Positions 20,317 through 22,929 of a stretch of 22,929 nucleotides of DNA are shown piece after piece. The position numbers were made by a program, and so were the translations under genes. The stretch's first letter is position 1; every line of letters begins with the position of its first letter. The notes under the pieces are model-generated. The model searched no databases. It had not been told where the DNA came from and saw only the letters and a list, made by a program, of their open reading frames with translations. This stretch comes from Brachionus plicatilis. Lineage: Eukaryota; Rotifera; Eurotatoria; Ploima; Brachionidae. The stretch spans positions 268-23,196 of the forward strand of contig QEOQ01000559.1 in assembly GCA_010279815.1 (NCBI GenBank), read 5' to 3'.

Positions 20317-20474
20317 TTAAAATTTGTATTTTTGCCTTTTTCTGAATTCATTCAAAGTTCCTTTCTGACTTTGCATGTCAGAAATATGGACAATTGCACT
20401 ATCTTCTTTTGCTGGTCTTTCAGGTCTTTCATTTTGAAAGCCAGGATTTATCATTGAAAAATTCTCCCCAGGTA
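20317..20474 (-). CDS. Candidate terminal exon next to the TE2 insertion
   Basis: After an AG at 20475-20476 (minus) the sequence can be read PGENFSMINPGFQNERPERP and on to RQKYKF, ending at TAA 20317-20319 with AATAAA directly after. The donor 20533-20534 of repeat B copy 2 lies 60 nt upstream, a typical intron length here. Spliced in the phase of that donor, however, it reads TWGEFFNDKSWLSK and stops at TGA 20429-20431. Either this is an alternative end of the interrupted gene copy, or an exon of unrelated origin. Confidence 0.35.
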
Positions 20475-20499
20475 CTATTTAATAAAAATTATAAAATTA

Positions 20500-21432
20500 A
20501 AATCGAAAATTTTTTCAGTTAAAATAAATAATACGGTTTGAAATCGATCCCGCCGAGTTTGGACCACTTAATTTTTGCCTGACGCTTATTTTTTCGGACC
20601 CTCGTGTCCAGAATTTCATCGAAATCGAAATAAATGTCGTCTGGGTGGACATATTCGGGAATATCCTAAAAACATTCAAAGTTTATTATTATTTAAAATT
20701 TATAAGGCATTACTTTTTATTCAGTTATCTTTTCTTTTGAAATTTTTTCTGGCGAGACAATATTTTCTGGTTGTTGATCTTTTTCATTTTTGCCTTGAAA
20801 TTCACTTAGTTTAGATATTGTGATACTCGATTTGACATTTCTATTTGCAAATCTAATCGATTCCATTTCAACTTCCGTTTTTTCATTTTGTTTGATGGTG
20901 AAGATGCCTTGAAAAATATCAAATCCGACAATATTTCTCGAATAAATTGAATCATCCATTTGAAAGCCTGGAAGTTCAATATTATTGACTTAATTGAAAA
21001 ATTTTAAAAATTCCAAAAAAATTCTTTTAATTTTATGTTAAAATTACAAGTGCAATATTCGTTCATTTCATCAATGTTCTCAATGCCAAGCTCATTTCCC
21101 ATCAGCTTTTTGCATTTAAGGAAACAGTTTTTAATTCGTTCCTTATCCAGATCACGATTTGACATCAATTACAAAATAATTTAAAGATAAATAAAATTAC
21201 TAGATGAAAAATACTTTTTTAGAATCACAAACAGTACTTAACGTTCGGTTTTCCGAATACAAAGATTCACTCTTAACAGAAAATAATTAAAAATTTACCA
21301 AAAGAAAAAGTAATTTTTAATTTACCTCTAAGTCAAGTTCAAGACTTTTAAATTTAAGGACATCTGAAACTGCATCGTCATATTCCCTTATTTTAAAAGT
21401 TTCTTTCCCATCGTACTCAACCCAAAAATTAA
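20500..21432 (-). repeat. Direct repeat B, copy 2 (933 bp)
   Basis: Nearly identical to 15069-16001. Upstream (21433-21508) it keeps original sequence lost from copy 1, reading LEKGLKFDKSHEEIANLSKE before FWVEYDG. Confidence 0.95.
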
Positions 21433-21508
21433 CCAAGCCTTTTTCTTTCGATAAATTGGCTATTTCTTCGTGACTTTTGTCGAATTTTAAACCTTTTTCT
21501 AGTTAAAT
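20535..21508 (-). CDS. 5' exons of the duplicated homeodomain gene (copy 2)
   Basis: Exons by analogy with copy 1: 21508-21326, 21271-21215, 21165-21048, 20988-20714 and 20665-20535, all with GT-AG introns. An in-frame TAA at 21503-21505 follows the acceptor, and another lies at 20717-20719, equal to 15286-15288. Its next intron contains TE2. If splicing can span the 4.1-kb insertion, these exons would join A copy 2 and then the whole downstream gene, giving a protein with the N-terminal region twice. I do not recognise the domain. FWVEYDGKETFKIREYDDAV has a beta-hairpin look. Confidence 0.6.
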
Positions 21509-21565
21509 CTAAAATTAATAAAATTAAAATAATGAAAAATAGGATACCTTTTATTAATTGGGTTG

Positions 21566-21601
21566 CCTAGATTTTACTAAACTAGTAAAAAAAAATCTAG
21601 G
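21566..21601. repeat. Short perfect hairpin
   Basis: CCTAGATTTT (21566-21575) is complementary to AAAATCTAGG (21592-21601), with 16 bases between. It lies just before the (GTCC)n tract and could be a transposon-end or cruciform remnant. Confidence 0.5.
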
Positions 21602-21616
21602 TATTACGTTTGTCGT

Positions 21617-21642
21617 GTCCGTCCGTCCGTCCGTCCGTCCGT
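21617..21642 (+). repeat. (GTCC)n microsatellite, six units
   Basis: Six uninterrupted GTCC units plus GT, GC-rich against an AT-rich background. Confidence 0.95.
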
Positions 21643-21654
21643 TGACAGGCAAAA

Positions 21655-21801
21655 ATGAACGAAGGAAACATAACTCATATTAAACGTCAGCAAAGAATAG
21701 AATTGATAGGCAAAGTAACAACTTTGGACGAACTGGAAAAATTCGATTTGAAATACAAACATTTTCAGTCAACAGTTTTGAATTTTTTAAAAAGAGTATA
21801 A
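21655..21801 (+). CDS. Small ORF, 48 residues, function unknown
   Basis: ATG 21655 to TAA 21799-21801: MNEGNITHIKRQQRIELIGK, then a K/L/E-rich helix-like tail ending NFLKRV. Its composition is more coding-like than the surrounding DNA, and it follows the (GTCC)n tract by 12 bases. It may be a first exon or a relic of a mobile element. Confidence 0.3.
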   Translation: MNEGNITHIKRQQRIELIGKVTTLDELEKFDLKYKHFQSTVLNFLKRV

Positions 21802-22754
21802 AATTGTAATTTATCATAAATCGAAAATATCTAAAAAGGCTTTTTTTGGGTATTAAATAAATATTAAATAAATACTCAAAGATAAACTTATAGAGCTGTT
21901 CTGAATTATTTTTACTTTTTAATCAATATTACTTTTTTATATCTTGAGGAGAATTTTGTTTTATTTTAAGCATTTTTACAAAAATTTTGGCATCTAAAGT
22001 CACATGAGGTAAGGCTTTAAAGGAGCGAAAATTTTGGAAGATTAGGCTTTTTTTACTGATTTTCATCTTAAACATAATAAACCAAAAAAAAATTTGCTAG
22101 TTTTGAACACATAGATTTTGGGCCTGCAATTATTTTAGATTAAAGTGAATTTATATAATAAACTTAAAGTTAAAAAGGGGTGAAATTTAAATTTTTTGTT
22201 TGTTGAAATTTTGTAGAATTTATACTTTTAATTTAAACAAAATTTGATAAAATTATTAATTTGAAATTCAAATTTACAAATTGATACAAGAAATCTAAAT
22301 AAGGTTATTTTAAAAAAATTGTATCAAATCCCCATTTAGCTTTACTCAATGTTGCTATATAAAATAATCAATCATTAAAATTTTCAAAAAAATTAGTTTT
22401 AAATTCTATTTGAAAAAAATTAAATGAATTAAACTCTAATAACAAACATTAGTACTATTTTTTATCAGTTTTGCCCAGGAATTTTATTTCTACCCTTTAG
22501 ATTGTATTTTAATTTTTTTCAAATAGAATTTAAAACTAATTTTTTTGAAAATTGGCTTGAAATTAAGAAAAAAAGATAAAAATTATTTTGTCTATTTTTG
22601 CTGAATTTTAAAGAAAATTTTTGCATAAATCAAAAATGTTGAGAATTAGAAATTGTGTTTTAAAAATTTCGGCAAATTTCAAAGAAATACCAAGGTAAAA
22701 AATCTATATTTTTAAAAGAATATTAAATTTTTTTTTCTTGATTGTTCATCACCC
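21802..22754. other. AT-rich intergenic DNA
   Basis: No coding signal on either strand. Apart from the inverted repeat at 22379-22553, only homopolymer runs and simple AT-rich sequence are visible. Confidence 0.6.
22379..22553. repeat. 46-bp perfect inverted repeat with 83-bp loop
   Basis: 22379-22424 is the exact reverse complement of 22508-22553. A perfect 46-bp stem in non-coding DNA suggests a small fold-back element (MITE-like) or a transcribed hairpin. Confidence 0.85.
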
Positions 22755-22929
22755 ATTTTTTGAGACATTAATTCTCTTTTTTCTCCAATAATTCTTTTGT
22801 TTTTTGGGTATACTACATACGATTTGTGATTTATTTTATATTTTTCCAAGTTGATAATTAGTTCATCCATTTCGAAAGACGGAATATTAAGTTTGAAAGA
22901 GTTTTCACATGATATGCAGGAAAATATAC
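22755..22929 (-). mobile_element. 5' portion of a second TE2 copy, running off the window
   Basis: Matches 19133-19307 at an offset of 3622, with two differences seen (22810 A versus T, and 22855 T versus C). It encodes part of the N-terminal zinc-ribbon region of the transposase (MSQK back to the CENSF region). The match stops abruptly at 22755, so this copy is truncated there, or rearranged, at its transposase middle. Confidence 0.9.

Larger units (their letters stand above)
16374..20499 (-). mobile_element. TE2 transposon insertion (4,126 bp) in an intron
   Basis: The boundaries come from comparison with the uninterrupted copy at 15060-15075, where CGAT is followed by T and then AAATCG. 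At the filled site the same sequence is split between 16373 and 20500, with one T unaccounted for and no clear target duplication. No long terminal inverted repeat was found by eye. The part 20317-20499 may not belong to the element. The cargo is a transposase-Ulp1-RING gene on the minus strand. Confidence 0.8.

Noticed and set aside
1..22929. CRISPR arrays, LTR retrotransposons, tRNA or rRNA genes
   Set aside because: No spaced short repeats, no LTR pair or reverse-transcriptase motif, and no clover-leaf or rRNA signature was seen on either strand by eye.

Overview
This is nuclear-type eukaryotic DNA, strongly AT-rich, with many short GT-AG introns (mostly 46-63 nt) that preserve reading phase. 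There is no bacterial gene organisation, and I saw no tRNA or rRNA. The most striking property is that TAA, and once TAG, occurs repeatedly inside otherwise intact multi-exon genes, while splice sites and phase stay intact and no in-frame TGA appears in the assembled exons of the largest gene. The simplest reading is a lineage in which TAA (perhaps also TAG) is read as an amino acid, probably glutamine. At least two genes nevertheless seem to end at TAA. The species cannot be named from this window.

Layout. 1-948 (+): 3' part of a C2HC zinc-finger/coiled-coil gene. 963-9341: a giant inverted repeat with two 3.88-kb arms and a 617-bp spacer. Each arm carries the same degenerate DDE transposase copy (TE1). 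The spacer completes an OTU-type cysteine protease encoded behind the transposase. Each arm also holds a GC-rich island of about 160 bp that may be a structured RNA. 9342-10864: mostly AT-rich spacer with weak ORFs. 10865-16001 (-): a gene of about 20 exons. In order it encodes a novel N-terminal region, a homeodomain, a six-copy acidic 30-residue repeat, a long coiled coil, a MYT1-like C2HC finger and a C-terminal GPRGG-motif domain. 15069-16373 and 20500-21432: the 5' exons of that gene are duplicated nearly identically. 16374-20499: a second transposon (TE2, minus strand) lies inside an intron of the extra copy, so the intact copy serves as an empty-site control. 21433-22754: AT-rich DNA with a (GTCC)n tract and a 46-bp inverted repeat. 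22755-22929: start of another TE2 copy.

How the parts relate. TE1 and TE2 encode related DDE transposases with a C-x2-H motif. Each transposase is followed in the same gene by a different cysteine protease of the ubiquitin/SUMO-processing type: OTU in TE1, Ulp1/C48 plus a RING-H2 finger in TE2. This looks like a transposon family that swaps its C-terminal ubiquitin- or SUMO-directed module. The host-like genes share C2HC fingers and coiled coils. The homeodomain gene has undergone an in-frame tandem exon duplication in which one copy of an intron received TE2.
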